In this document: positions 7,244-15,612 of the stretch, piece after piece
Numbering within the stretch: the first letter of the stretch is position 1
How the letters are laid out: each line of letters begins with the position of its first letter
Program-made: the position numbers and the translations under genes
The notes under the pieces: generated by a model
What the model was told of the DNA's origin: nothing
What the model saw: only the letters and a program-made list of their open reading frames with translations
Databases searched by the model: none
From: Romeriopsis navalis LEGE 11480
GTDB taxonomy: Bacteria > Cyanobacteriota > Cyanobacteriia > Leptolyngbyales > Leptolyngbyaceae
Assembly: GCF_015207035.1 (NCBI RefSeq)
Contig: NZ_JADEXQ010000036.1
Location: forward strand, 1-52,725
Length of the DNA stretch: 52,725 bases
Direction: 5' to 3'

Positions 7244-7999
7244 ATGTATGCGATTCAGCTAAAAATCCATCTTGGAATAGCTATCTTGATAATGCTGTTG
7301 ACTGCGTGCTCTTCCAAGAAGCTTCCAGTACCGTCAGAACTAAAACAAGCACCATCAGATACTAAACCATCAGTACGACAACCATCATCAGATATAAGAC
7401 CACCAGTAAAGCAGAACGCATCTTTGCTAGAGGCGAGTTTGCCTAGTGCTTGGCGAGGCATAGCAACAATCAGAGCTGGAAGACAAGTTTTCCGACACCC
7501 AATCTTACTTAGGTTAGCCGCATCGAATAAAGCCGGTGGTGCACCGATCAAATTTGTCCTTACAACAACAACACAAAGCAAGAATCGAAATGCTGCTGCT
7601 GCTGGGACAGTCCGATTGAAGAGCTTTAATACTGTTCGTACCGCTGTAGGAGAGCCAGTAGAGTTAGACTTTTACAATATTCAGCTATTTAAAGATGGAT
7701 TTCGAGCAACCCTAACACGAGAACAAGAGAAGACCAGCAGTAGTCTCAACTCTTTCGTTTCACCACCACCACCGGTTGACCCACGCCGCCCCGGCGCGGC
7801 GCTGTGGCAAAGGGAGCTGGAATTTACAGGGAATGCGGTCGAGTATGTGTTTCGTCCTAACACAAGATTAGTGATCCAAATGCGCAAGAAAAAGCTTGTG
7901 GGGAAAATAGAGGGCATTGGATTTTCTTCTGGAATTTTCTTTTCTGCAGGAGATATACCTGTGATAGTTACGTTCTCTGCACAGCGGAGTAGTGGATAG
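7244..7999 (+). CDS. Lipoprotein of unknown function
   Basis: 251 residues from the ATG at 7244, preceded by GAGGG 7 bases upstream; an earlier in-frame start at 7220 is less likely because the signal peptide begins at MYAIQLKIHLGI. The lipobox LLTAC gives an acylated Cys near residue 23. A Pro/Ser-rich linker with repeated PSDTKPSV/PSDIRPPV units follows, then a beta-rich domain from about residue 65 (SAWRGIATIRAGRQVF) to the end. A proline-rich loop (SPPPPVDPRRP) sits mid-domain. No family was recognised. It is probably anchored in the periplasmic leaflet of a membrane. No operon partner follows. Confidence 0.68.
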   Translation: MYAIQLKIHLGIAILIMLLTACSSKKLPVPSELKQAPSDTKPSVRQPSSDIRPPVKQNASLLEASLPSAWRGIATIRAGRQVFRHPILLRLAASNKAGGAPIKFVLTTTTQSKNRNAAAAGTVRLKSFNTVRTAVGEPVELDFYNIQLFKDGFRATLTREQEKTSSSLNSFVSPPPPVDPRRPGAALWQRELEFTGNAVEYVFRPNTRLVIQMRKKKLVGKIEGIGFSSGIFFSAGDIPVIVTFSAQRSSG

Positions 8000-8519
8000 A
8001 ACCGGAATTTTTAATTCTCCTGACAGCAAAATAGCGAGTAGTACAAAGCTCGCGTAGAAAAGGGAGAGTGTTCAAAAGCGGGGGAAGCTTCATCTTTCAC
8101 TTGTTTGATACGAGATTGCTCCCGATCGTTCTCTCCCACTCTTGATCTGGAACTCCTACCCAGCCGATATTTCAGAAATGCCCCAGTTTCCAATGCCAGA
8201 TAAGAGCCGTTATATGGCATTAGACGAGGGTGAGACTATTTGGAAACACGGGAAATGCTTGCTGTCTCAATTTAGGTCAAATGTATTGCAAGATTGTGAG
8301 CACTAAAACTACTACTATGAAATTGTTTCAGCTTACTTTGTATCCATTTCGTCAGGTTAGGTGCCATCCCCCGTGAAAAGACTGCCGTGCTAGGGCTCAA
8401 GCGATTCACCAAAATTGCGTATGACCCCGAAGTTGTGGAAATATTGCACGCGGACCTGAACACCAACTAACACAGTGTATAAAATCTCTCCCCAGAGTAA
8501 CCAAAGCTGAATGAGATAG
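8000..8519. other. Gene-poor stretch with a possible 3' gene remnant
   Basis: 520 bases with no intact gene that I can support. On the plus strand near 8355-8470 there is a stop-free tail reading RLGAIPREKTAVLGLKRF and on to ILHADLNTN before a TAA. It looks like the C-terminus of a lost protein because it has no start and no upstream domain. I do not recognise the parent. Minus-strand frames at 8011-8220 and 8272-8466 have no family features. Confidence 0.3.
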
Positions 8520-10430
8520 CTACCTTAAGATGCGACCTGCGTTGACAATAGCCAGTAGTGCCACACCCACATCAGCAAAGACGGCTTCCCAAAGCGTTGC
8601 GATGCCAATGGCTCCTAAGCCAATGAAAATAGCCTTCACCGTCATTGCCAGCACAATATTCTGCCAAACGATCCGTAGGGTGCATTGGGCGATCTCAATG
8701 CTTTCAGCAACCTTGGACGGTGCATCAGTCATAATCACCACATCCGCCGTTTCAATCGCTGCATCGGAGCCGAGTCCGCCCATCGCCATCCCAACATCGG
8801 CTCTGGCAATCACTGGGGCATCGTTAATCCCATCACCCACAAAGGCGACTTTACCCTTGGCTTGACTCGCTTGATGCAGAAATTCCTCTAGGGCTTCCAC
8901 CTTGCCCTCTGGCAACAGTTCAGCGCGATAGTGATCCAGTTCTAGTTTCTGGGCAATGCGCTCGGCTACCGCCTGATTGTCACCTGTCAGCATGGCGGTT
9001 TGAATGCCCCACGAATGTAGGGCTTGAATCGCTGCCGCTGCATCTTCTTTCAATTCATCCTCAATGAGGATACGCCCGGTATATTCACCATCCACCGCCA
9101 GATGAGTGACGCTTCCTTCTACGGTGCAAACCTCATGGGGTATGCTTTCTCGATGCAGCAGCCGGTCATTCCCTGCCAGAACGGTTCGTCCCTTTATTTG
9201 GGCACGAATGCCGTGCCCCGCAATCTCTTCATACTCTTGAACGTCAGATTCATCTACGGATTTACTATGTGCCTGTCGAATTGACTGGGCGATAGGATGA
9301 TTAGATTGAGACTCAACTTGAGCCGCCAGTTCCAGTAATTGTGGCTGGGTGAACCCATTCTTGGAAATTACTTCTGTGACGCGGAAGTTACCTTGAGTCA
9401 AGGTGCCCGTTTTATCAAAGACTACGGTTTTCACCTGGGCCAGCGCATCTAAAAAGACGGAACCTTTGACGAGAATGCCGCGTTTGGCGGCTCCTCCCAC
9501 GCCCCCGAAGTAGCCTAGTGGAATACTAATCACCAGACCGCAGGGGCAGGAAATGACGAGCAGCACCAACGCGCGGTAAGTCCATTCGGCCTGGGTTGCT
9601 CCGGTAATCAACAGCGGTGGGAGAATGGCGACGGCCAATGAGAGGAAAACCACGACTGGCGTGTAGTAGCGGGCAAAGCGGGTGATAAATTTCTCGGTGT
9701 CAGCTTTTTTGCTGCTAGCATTTTCCACCAATTCCAAAATTCTGGAGATGGAGGACTCACTAAAGAGCTTGGTAACGCGCACCGTCAGCACCCCAGACTG
9801 GTTAATCATGCCAGAAAGGATGGTTTCTCCTGGAACGACAGTACGGGGGACTGACTCTCCTGTGAGAGCAGAAGTATCAACTTGAGACTGCCCCTCTAGA
9901 ATCTCACCATCTAAGGGAACTTTCTCACCGGGGCGAATCAGAATCAGATCGCCAATATTGACGGACTCAGGAACAACCTCACGAATCTGAGTACCCACTT
10001 TGAGATTGGCGGTATTAGGTCGCACCTCCAGCAAGGCTTTAATAGAGCGTCGTGATCGCCCCACGGAATAATCCTGAAACAGCTCCCCGATCTGGAAAAA
10101 CAGCATGACCGCCACAGCTTCGGGGATTTCATGGATGGCAATGGCTCCCAAGGTTGCAATCGTCATCAGAAAGTTCTCATCAAAGATTCGCCCTCGCAGA
10201 ATGTTGCGCCCTGCCGTTGTCAAAACACCCCAGCCACTAATCAAATAAGCCGGAATCAGAACAGCGTATTCCCCAATGGAATAGGGAGTATTATGTAGCG
10301 CCTTGTTCCACAACAGACCAATGACGAAAAGGACAGCCGCGATCGCAATTGGAAATATTGCCTTACGAAGGCTAAATTGCTGGCGATCCTGTTCACCGCA
10401 GCAGTCGCCGTGGGTGTGAGACGCTGACAT
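8520..10430 (-). CDS. P1B-type heavy-metal ATPase, Zn/Cd/Co class (CadA/ZiaA-like)
   Basis: 636 residues from ATG 10430; in-frame ATGs at 10454 and 10460 are possible, but the outermost overlaps the operator at 10458-10479. It exports divalent metal across the inner membrane using ATP. Seen in order, numbering from 10430: a short His/Cys N-terminus SASHTHGDCCGE in place of an HMA domain, membrane spans, TGES (190-193), the CPC metal motif at 295-297, phosphorylated Asp339 in DKTGT, an HP motif in QSNHPIAQ, and a GDGINDAP hinge. CPC followed by GLVISIP fits Zn/Cd/Co transporters rather than Cu ([10 protein letters not shown]). The SmtB-like repressor gene lies just upstream on the same strand, and operators precede both genes. 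Confidence 0.92.
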   Translation of the reverse strand: MSASHTHGDCCGEQDRQQFSLRKAIFPIAIAAVLFVIGLLWNKALHNTPYSIGEYAVLIPAYLISGWGVLTTAGRNILRGRIFDENFLMTIATLGAIAIHEIPEAVAVMLFFQIGELFQDYSVGRSRRSIKALLEVRPNTANLKVGTQIREVVPESVNIGDLILIRPGEKVPLDGEILEGQSQVDTSALTGESVPRTVVPGETILSGMINQSGVLTVRVTKLFSESSISRILELVENASSKKADTEKFITRFARYYTPVVVFLSLAVAILPPLLITGATQAEWTYRALVLLVISCPCGLVISIPLGYFGGVGGAAKRGILVKGSVFLDALAQVKTVVFDKTGTLTQGNFRVTEVISKNGFTQPQLLELAAQVESQSNHPIAQSIRQAHSKSVDESDVQEYEEIAGHGIRAQIKGRTVLAGNDRLLHRESIPHEVCTVEGSVTHLAVDGEYTGRILIEDELKEDAAAAIQALHSWGIQTAMLTGDNQAVAERIAQKLELDHYRAELLPEGKVEALEEFLHQASQAKGKVAFVGDGINDAPVIARADVGMAMGGLGSDAAIETADVVIMTDAPSKVAESIEIAQCTLRIVWQNIVLAMTVKAIFIGLGAIGIATLWEAVFADVGVALLAIVNAGRILR

Positions 10431-10457
10431 CGAATCACTCACTTTATATAACATGAA

Positions 10458-10479
10458 CATCTGAAAGATTATTCAGATG
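10458..10479. promoter_or_regulatory. SmtB/ZiaR-type operator before the metal ATPase
   Basis: Perfect inverted repeat CATCTGAA-N6-TTCAGATG. It contains the CTGAA...ATTCAG core typical of ArsR/SmtB metal-sensor operators (compare the smt operator ATGAACA-GTT-ATTCAGAT). A second site with the same arms and spacing precedes the repressor gene. Binding by the protein at 10567-10974 is a strong inference. Confidence 0.8.
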
Positions 10480-10566
10480 ATACATCATATTTATTGCTTT
10501 AGCCACTGGTTGCGATGAAAGCGATTGATAAATGAGTGGCTTCCTCAGTGTGATGAGGGGGGTGGT

Positions 10567-10974
10567 TTAGGAAGCGCTCTGCTCGTCGAGGTGATCGGCG
10601 ACTTCTCGATACAGGGTCATAATGTGGTCGTCGGCGAGGCTATAGCAAACGTTGCGACCCTGGCGTCGATATTTGACCAGACGTTGCGATCTCAATACGC
10701 GCAATTGGTGGGATACGGCTGATTCGCCCATTTTGACTGCTGCAGCTAAATCACAGACACACAGCTCCTGCTGAGCGAGGGCCGAAAGCAGCTTGAGGCG
10801 ATGGGGATCAGAAAGGGCGCTGAAAAAGTCTGCCATGCGTTGTGCCTTCTCTGTTCCTATAACGTCGGGTTGCACCTGACGAACGTTATCCAGATGGACC
10901 AGAGCGTCTTCACAACTGGGAGCTTCGTGCGAGTCAGGGGCGGGTTGAGGGTTCGACGATTTCGTGGCAGCCAT
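10567..10974 (-). CDS. ArsR/SmtB-family metal-sensing repressor (ZiaR/SmtB-like)
   Basis: 135 residues with the winged-helix core [19 protein letters not shown], the recognition helix region [19 protein letters not shown] and the wing [12 protein letters not shown]. Metal sites are visible: the alpha-5 pattern [17 protein letters not shown] (Asp, His, His, Glu, as in SmtB/ZiaR), the alpha-3 ELCVCDLA cysteines, and a further N-terminal SCED Cys and His. Such proteins leave DNA when Zn, or in some members Cd/Co, binds. It is encoded upstream of the P-type ATPase on the same strand, with a 136-bp gap to the chosen ATPase start. Its own promoter region carries a matching operator (11026-11043), implying autorepression. 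Retention of both the alpha-5 and alpha-3 ligand sets makes Zn versus Cd preference hard to call. Confidence 0.92.
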   Translation of the reverse strand: MAATKSSNPQPAPDSHEAPSCEDALVHLDNVRQVQPDVIGTEKAQRMADFFSALSDPHRLKLLSALAQQELCVCDLAAAVKMGESAVSHQLRVLRSQRLVKYRRQGRNVCYSLADDHIMTLYREVADHLDEQSAS

Positions 10975-11025
10975 CGCAGGACAATATGAGTATCAGCACT
11001 TCAATGATACTGAGAATCATTAGTG

Positions 11026-11043
11026 TCTGAACACCTATTCAGA
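11026..11043. promoter_or_regulatory. SmtB/ZiaR-type operator before the repressor gene
   Basis: TCTGAA-N6-TTCAGA, the same arm core and the same 6-bp spacer as the site at 10458-10479. It lies 52 bp upstream of the repressor start on the minus strand. Confidence 0.75.
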
Positions 11044-11124
11044 TTTTCCGTTAGTCCCTTCTTGTACGTTCGCGTTATCGGATCGCTTAAAGCTATTCAG
11101 CTTATGCTCAGCTAGGTATGGGTT

Positions 11125-11780
11125 ATGGCAAATCAGCTCAACGTGACAACACAGCGTATTGATGATGTGGTTCTATTGCTCCATGTGATGATACAGATCA
11201 ACTTGCCAGAATTACTCAATACACATCTTCCCCATCACTGGAAACAAGAAGGCTTGGATTGGAGTTGGGTGATTGTGATCTGGTTAGCGTACATCCTGTC
11301 TGAAGGCGACCATCGCAAAGTCGTTGTTCGCGAGTGGGTCCAGCAGCGTCAGACGATGCTGGAGCAGTTGTGTGGTCTTCAGTTGCGAGAAACTGATTTT
11401 ACTGATGACCGTTTAGGCATCGTGTTGAGAACGTTGAGCGAGCTATCAATTTGGCAAGAGATTGAGACTGCACTGAGTCGTCAAACCATTTCCATTTATC
11501 AGTTACCGGTCAGTTGTGTTCGTCTTGATGCGACAACTGTTTCTGGTGACCATGAGTTGCGTGACGAGGGGCTGTTCCAATTCGGTCATAGCAAAGATAA
11601 GCCCAGCTTGCCTCATCTTAAAGCGATGCTTGCGAGTCTGGATCCCTTAGGAATGCCCTTAGCCACCCATATTGTCTCAGGTGAGCAAGCCGATGATGGT
11701 TTGTACCTTCCGATATTTGAGCAAGTCCGCCAGAGCTTTGAGACCGAAGGTCTTCTGTGGGTGGGCGATTGTAAAATGGA
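11125..11780 (+). pseudogene. Truncated DDE transposase (IS1634/IS4-like), N-terminal part
   Basis: About 218 genuine residues. The start (MANQLNVTTQRIDDVVLLL) and body, including the first catalytic Asp in VRLDATTVSGDHE and the second in VGDCKM, match IS1634/IS4-group transposases, which are usually 500 or more residues long. Similarity stops after GDCKM at about 11780, where the frame enters unrelated MauE-like sequence and meets a stop at 11796. The C-terminal Glu region and right end of the element are missing, so it cannot move by itself. Deletion between the insertion sequence and the next gene fused the two fragments. Confidence 0.82.
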
Positions 11781-11785
11781 AGCTG

Positions 11786-12193
11786 ATGGATATTGATGCC
11801 TTTGTCGAAGGATTTAAAAAGTACGACCTGATTACAAAGCAATTTCAGCCTTACGCCAAAGCTTATCCCTTTGCGGAATTGTTAATTGGTCTGGGGGGCC
11901 TGTCTGGAGTGGCACCGCTGGTAACAGGAATCAGCTCGTTATGGATTGGTACCAGCGGTGCAGTTTCAGTTTTCAAGGCCGTCTATATCGATAAGCTGGC
12001 GTTGAACTGTGCTTGCGTAGGCGGCAATACTAAGACACCACTGGGCGTTGTAAGCTTTGCGGAAAACGCAATCATGGCTGGAATGGGAGCGTTCTTAATC
12101 TTCACGGCAGCCAGTGAAGGTAAGCCAGAAGCAACTCGATTGCCAGACTCTTTACCACCCGCTGTTGTTCAACTTCACAATAAAGCAGCTTGA
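11786..12193 (+). pseudogene. MauE/DoxX-like redox-associated membrane protein, 5'-truncated
   Basis: What remains (MDIDAFVEGFKKYDLITKQF onward) matches the C-terminal membrane half of glutaredoxin-MauE fusion proteins often found in metal-resistance clusters. Conserved features seen are YPFAELLIGLGGL, GAVSVFKAVYIDK and the CACVG cysteine pair. The usual N-terminal glutaredoxin domain and first membrane helix are absent: upstream sequence switches to transposase at about 11780. An ATG at 11786 could still give a 135-residue product, but without its partner domain it is likely non-functional. The tail (EATRLPDSLPPAVV) is not typical of the family. Confidence 0.72.
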
Positions 12194-12286
12194 CCTGAAA
12201 ACGACCCACTGGTTGACATTCACGTTTGATATTATTCTGGGTGCCCTACAATGCTGAGATACCCCAGTCAGCATATTCACAGTACT

Positions 12287-13636
12287 CTACGAAGTTAAAG
12301 GGGTTGGCAGGTAAATGCGAAAGGTGCTGCCTTGACTGGGTTGGCTTTGGACCGTGATCTTGCCTGCATGTTTAAGTGCGATCGCCTGGGTAATCGCCAA
12401 GCCCAAGCCAGAGCCGCCTGTTTTGCGGTTGCGATCGCGATTCACTCGATAGAACCGGGTAAATACATGAGCCTGTTGCTCGGCTGGGATGCCAATGCCC
12501 GTATCTCGAACCTCAACCAAGGCATATTTTTTATCCCGATCCAGTCGAATGACCACATCACCATCCCGAGGGGTGTACTGAATCGCATTCATCACCAGAT
12601 TGGCGATCATTCGGAAAAGCTGTTCTTCGTCCCCCTGGACAATCAGAGGCTGCGTTGTGTCGAGTTCTGCAGTGAGGGATAAGCCTGCATTGTGGGCTAG
12701 GGCCAGAAATTCATCCATCACGTCATTGATGATCAACCCTAACTGACAGGCTTTATGGGCGTCCTTCCGGTCTTGTTGAGTATCAATCAGAGTCAACAGC
12801 AGCAAATCCTGGACCAGTTGAGTCAGGCGATTGACCTGTCGATTGATGGTCCCTAGCGTTTTTCGAGCCTCACCCTCTGAGATATTGTCCATCTCTAGGA
12901 CAGACTCCGCCGTTGCTTTGGCCGCTGATAACGGGGTGCGTAACTCATGGGCTGCATTGGCGGTAAATCGTTGCATATCTTGGTATGCGTTTTGGACAGG
13001 CTTCAGGGATAGTCCGGCTAACCACCATCCAGCCCCCGAAATAAACAGCATTGCCAGGGGCCAACCCCACAGTAGAAACTGCCGGGTCGCACCTAACTCC
13101 TGATCCAACTCGCTAAGCGAGCGCCCCACCTGAAGATAGCCCCAGTTCCTGTGATTGACCGTCTCCAGCAGCAATGAATACTGCAGAAAGCGCTCTCCAT
13201 CGCTGTTGGTGAAAATCTGCCAACCCTCTAGAACCGTTTTGTTTGGGATATAGTCCGCCGATGGACCCAACGTGGCGACCGTCTGACCTGACAAATCTTT
13301 TAATTGAGCATAGTAGACCTCCTGCTTGACCAATCCCAGTACGTGTCTTCTGGAAAAACGGTCTGGCTCTAGGCATTGGCCCTTCGTTTTGCACAGGCCA
13401 GGAAGTAACCCTTCTACAGAGGCATTCAGGCGTCCGGGTCGGAGTAACACTGTGCCTAAGCTGTCATGCAGTATTCCTGACGATGACTCAATTTTTTGCG
13501 TCAGCGCCTGCAGACGCTGATGCTCAGTGATTTGATAGTAGCCAACTCCGCAGAGGGCCAGAATCAGGCCCATGATCCCTGTATAATAACCTGTTAAGCG
13601 TAAGCGGGTCCGACGAAAGGGATTACGTTGAGGCAT
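12287..13636 (-). CDS. Membrane sensor histidine kinase, metal-responsive type (NrsS/CopS-like)
   Basis: 449 residues. Transmembrane helices near 13-36 and 190-212 flank a periplasmic sensor domain of about 150 residues that contains two Cys (C82 and C88 region, GLCKTKGQC) as possible ligands. The kinase core has H-box His230 in AAHELRTP, an N-box NLVMNAIQYTP, DTGIGIP, and GSGLGLAI. Its start overlaps the response-regulator stop by 14 bases, so translation is probably coupled. It resembles the second kinase of this plasmid (25013-26341) throughout, including WGYLQVG and WWLAGL. Because it sits beside the Czc-like operon, a divalent metal such as Ni, Co or Zn is the likely signal; this is inference. 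Confidence 0.88.
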   Translation of the reverse strand: MPQRNPFRRTRLRLTGYYTGIMGLILALCGVGYYQITEHQRLQALTQKIESSSGILHDSLGTVLLRPGRLNASVEGLLPGLCKTKGQCLEPDRFSRRHVLGLVKQEVYYAQLKDLSGQTVATLGPSADYIPNKTVLEGWQIFTNSDGERFLQYSLLLETVNHRNWGYLQVGRSLSELDQELGATRQFLLWGWPLAMLFISGAGWWLAGLSLKPVQNAYQDMQRFTANAAHELRTPLSAAKATAESVLEMDNISEGEARKTLGTINRQVNRLTQLVQDLLLLTLIDTQQDRKDAHKACQLGLIINDVMDEFLALAHNAGLSLTAELDTTQPLIVQGDEEQLFRMIANLVMNAIQYTPRDGDVVIRLDRDKKYALVEVRDTGIGIPAEQQAHVFTRFYRVNRDRNRKTGGSGLGLAITQAIALKHAGKITVQSQPSQGSTFRIYLPTPLTS

Positions 13637-14327
13637 GGGGAAGATTGAGGCGATATCCTAAGCCATAGATGGTGTCGAGGGAATCCCCTAAACCATAGTC
13701 TGCTAGCTTCCGTCTGAGAAGACGCATCTGCGCTGGGACAACATTACTGGTGGGATCAGCTTCGATTTCCCATACCTGGTTCATCAACTGCTCCCGAGGG
13801 ATGATCTGATTGGGATGCTTCATAAAGTACTCTAGCAACTGGAACTCCTTCGCCGTCAATGAGATGACCGAGGCTGTCCCTGACTCACTCTGCACAGAGA
13901 CGGTTGCGGTGCCGTAGTCTAGGACGATTGGCCCCACCTGTAGTTGCGGTGCCTGAAGCTGGGGCGATCGCCGCTGCAGCGCCCGCAATCTCGCCTTGAG
14001 TTCCGCCATTTCAAAAGGTTTGACAAGATAATCATCAGCCCCTGAATCCAGGCCAATTATCTTATCTTCCATACGCTCCTTGGCCGTCAGCATCAGCACA
14101 GGCAGGCAAGATTTTGACTGCCGCAGTCGCTGACAGAGTTCTATCCCCGACAAACCTGGCAGCAGCCAATCAAAAATTGCTAGGAAGTAATTGACATGCG
14201 GGTTCTCAAGATAGTCCCAGGCTTGGGTGCCATCCTGCGCCCAGTCAACCACGTATTTATCTCGCGATAGGCTGCGCTTAATCGCTTCTCCAAGATCTAC
14301 CTCATCCTCAACAAGTAGAATCCGCAT
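13623..14327 (-). CDS. OmpR-family response regulator (NrsR/RppA-like)
   Basis: 234 residues. The receiver domain has acidic pocket Glu7-Asp8, phospho-acceptor Asp53 in IFDWLLPG, Thr in LMLTAKE and Lys in YLVKPFE. A winged-helix domain follows (TAKEFQLLEYFMKHP; SNVVPAQMRLLRRKL; DTIYGLGYRL). It precedes its kinase by an overlapping start. It probably controls the Czc-like operon at 14750-20570: upstream of that operon a diverged CopR-like direct repeat at 20689-20705 is a candidate site. It is a close paralogue of the regulator at 24337. Confidence 0.9.
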   Translation of the reverse strand: MRILLVEDEVDLGEAIKRSLSRDKYVVDWAQDGTQAWDYLENPHVNYFLAIFDWLLPGLSGIELCQRLRQSKSCLPVLMLTAKERMEDKIIGLDSGADDYLVKPFEMAELKARLRALQRRSPQLQAPQLQVGPIVLDYGTATVSVQSESGTASVISLTAKEFQLLEYFMKHPNQIIPREQLMNQVWEIEADPTSNVVPAQMRLLRRKLADYGLGDSLDTIYGLGYRLNLPHAST

Positions 14328-14749
14328 TGCGAAAGGAACCTCTCTAGCGTCTTAAGTCCATTATCAATCTGACGAGTCGCATAGAGAGAAGCACCCAATT
14401 CAATTATCCGTAGGTATAGATGTGAGTTATTCCGATCTGCGTATCTGTTACTGCCTCAGACCCTCTAATTAAAGACAGGCAGCAGCCATACCAGACCTAA
14501 TCTTGATACACAGTATGAACTGAAGAAATTAGATTCTCAGCACAGTACTCGGTGAGAAAGGCTGGGGAAACTTAATGAGGGCAGTTACTTCTTCAAAAGC
14601 TGTTGATGCCCCGATCACCTGGTCATGTGCCCCCCAACACTCCCAACCGTAAGTTGTTCTGGAAGATCGATAGAGATTTGGGAAACTGGATGCCCAGCAA
14701 CTTTGAGCCCAAACTGGTAACTGAAGATGGCAATTTCAAATAACGCCCT
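14328..14749. other. Intergenic region with a possible 45-codon gene remnant
   Basis: The region between the two-component genes and the metal lipoprotein. On the plus strand, 14606-14743 reads MPRSPGHVPPNTPNRKLFWK and continues to a TAA; it looks like the C-terminus of a lost protein (aromatic and charged, no initiation signals seen). I do not recognise the parent. The two-component operon promoter must lie in 14328-14600, but no clear TTTCAT box was found there. Confidence 0.35.
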
Positions 14750-15214
14750 TTATTTCTTAATGTTAAACCGACTGTTGATCTTTTCACCGCCGATGTCAGT
14801 TTGCACGACTAAGTCGTACTGACCTGCTGTTTGAGTCGTTAATACACCGATATAACTTTTTTGGGTAGGCTCATAAACAAGCTTAATGGTCTGCTGCTCT
14901 CCGTCTGGTTGCCGAACGTTCGCCGTCACTTGAGCATCGGTGATTACTCGATCCTCAACTTCATGGAGCAGATGCAAATTGAGCTGTGTCTCATTGTCTT
15001 GTGGGTTCGTGACCAGCTCAATATGGTAGGGATCTGACTCGACCACCTGTCCTCCTTTAGAGTGCGTTTTCTTATCTTTTGAATGATCATGCCCATCATC
15101 GGCAGAGTGCTCAGTTTTAGTATCAGCAGCCGTACTATCTGAGGTCTTGCCACAGGCCGTCAACGGTAATAATGTCAGGCTCAAAAAGAGAGGAACGGTT
15201 AGAAAATGACGCAT
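14750..15214 (-). CDS. Periplasmic His-rich lipoprotein with a YtkA/FixH-like domain
   Basis: 154 residues. The signal ends in lipobox LTAC, giving an acylated Cys21. A metal-binding-type linker follows (HSADDGHDHSKDKKTHSKGG), then a beta-sandwich of YtkA/FixH type (residues about 60-154: HIELVTNPQD, EVEDRVITDAQVTANVRQPD, TQTAGQYDLVVQTDIGG). It is the last gene of the minus-strand Czc-like operon. The copper module carries the same kind of protein at 32404-32874, so it seems to be a regular partner of these RND pumps, perhaps passing metal to the adaptor. That function is inferred from position and His content. Confidence 0.78.
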   Translation of the reverse strand: MRHFLTVPLFLSLTLLPLTACGKTSDSTAADTKTEHSADDGHDHSKDKKTHSKGGQVVESDPYHIELVTNPQDNETQLNLHLLHEVEDRVITDAQVTANVRQPDGEQQTIKLVYEPTQKSYIGVLTTQTAGQYDLVVQTDIGGEKINSRFNIKK

Positions 15215-15254
15215 ACGATGTACTCCTTAATTTAATAAAAACGACAGAGGAAAG

Positions 15255-15557
15255 TTACCAAACTTCGATTGCGTGGTAGATGACAAACGCATCCTTGAGC
15301 AGAGGCTCCAGCGAGGTATAGAAATGAGAAATGACCTCCTCCCGATCAATGATGATAATAACTAGCGGTAAGTCCGAGGACTCAAAGGCTGCGTCCAGCA
15401 CATTGAGTGTGCGGAACACACCATGTTTGCCATAAGCTGAGATCGCCTGCATGACGGTGACACCCATCAAATCTTGCTGGCGGGCCATCCCTAATATTTC
15501 TTGGTGGAGAGGTTAGTGCTTCCAATAGCTGAACTCGCTGGTATGAATGGTGAGCTG
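15255..15557 (-). pseudogene. DUF190 (PII-like) protein gene interrupted by an in-frame stop
   Basis: The open part from ATG 15488 (77 codons) holds the C-terminal two-thirds of a DUF190 protein: GVTVMQAISAYGKHG, NVLDAAFESSDLPLVIIIID, FVIYHAIEV. Upstream in the same frame the missing start of the domain is still readable, KQLTIHTSEFSYWKH, then TAA (15513-15515), then PLHQEILGMARQQDL. A single CAA-to-TAA change would explain it. No good ATG was found before KQLTI. DUF190 genes often sit beside RND metal pumps and are thought to be small trimeric sensors. Translation restarting at 15488 would lose the first strand and helix, so the protein is probably inactive. A sequencing error cannot be excluded. 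Confidence 0.7.
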
Positions 15558-15612
15558 TTTACAGGTAGTTATGGTTAGTATGGTATCTCTAGGAGGATGG
15601 ACGGATTTATGC

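Noticed and set aside
8011-8220. Minus-strand open frame of 69 codons
   Set aside because: No recognisable domain, signal or partner; not enough to call a gene.
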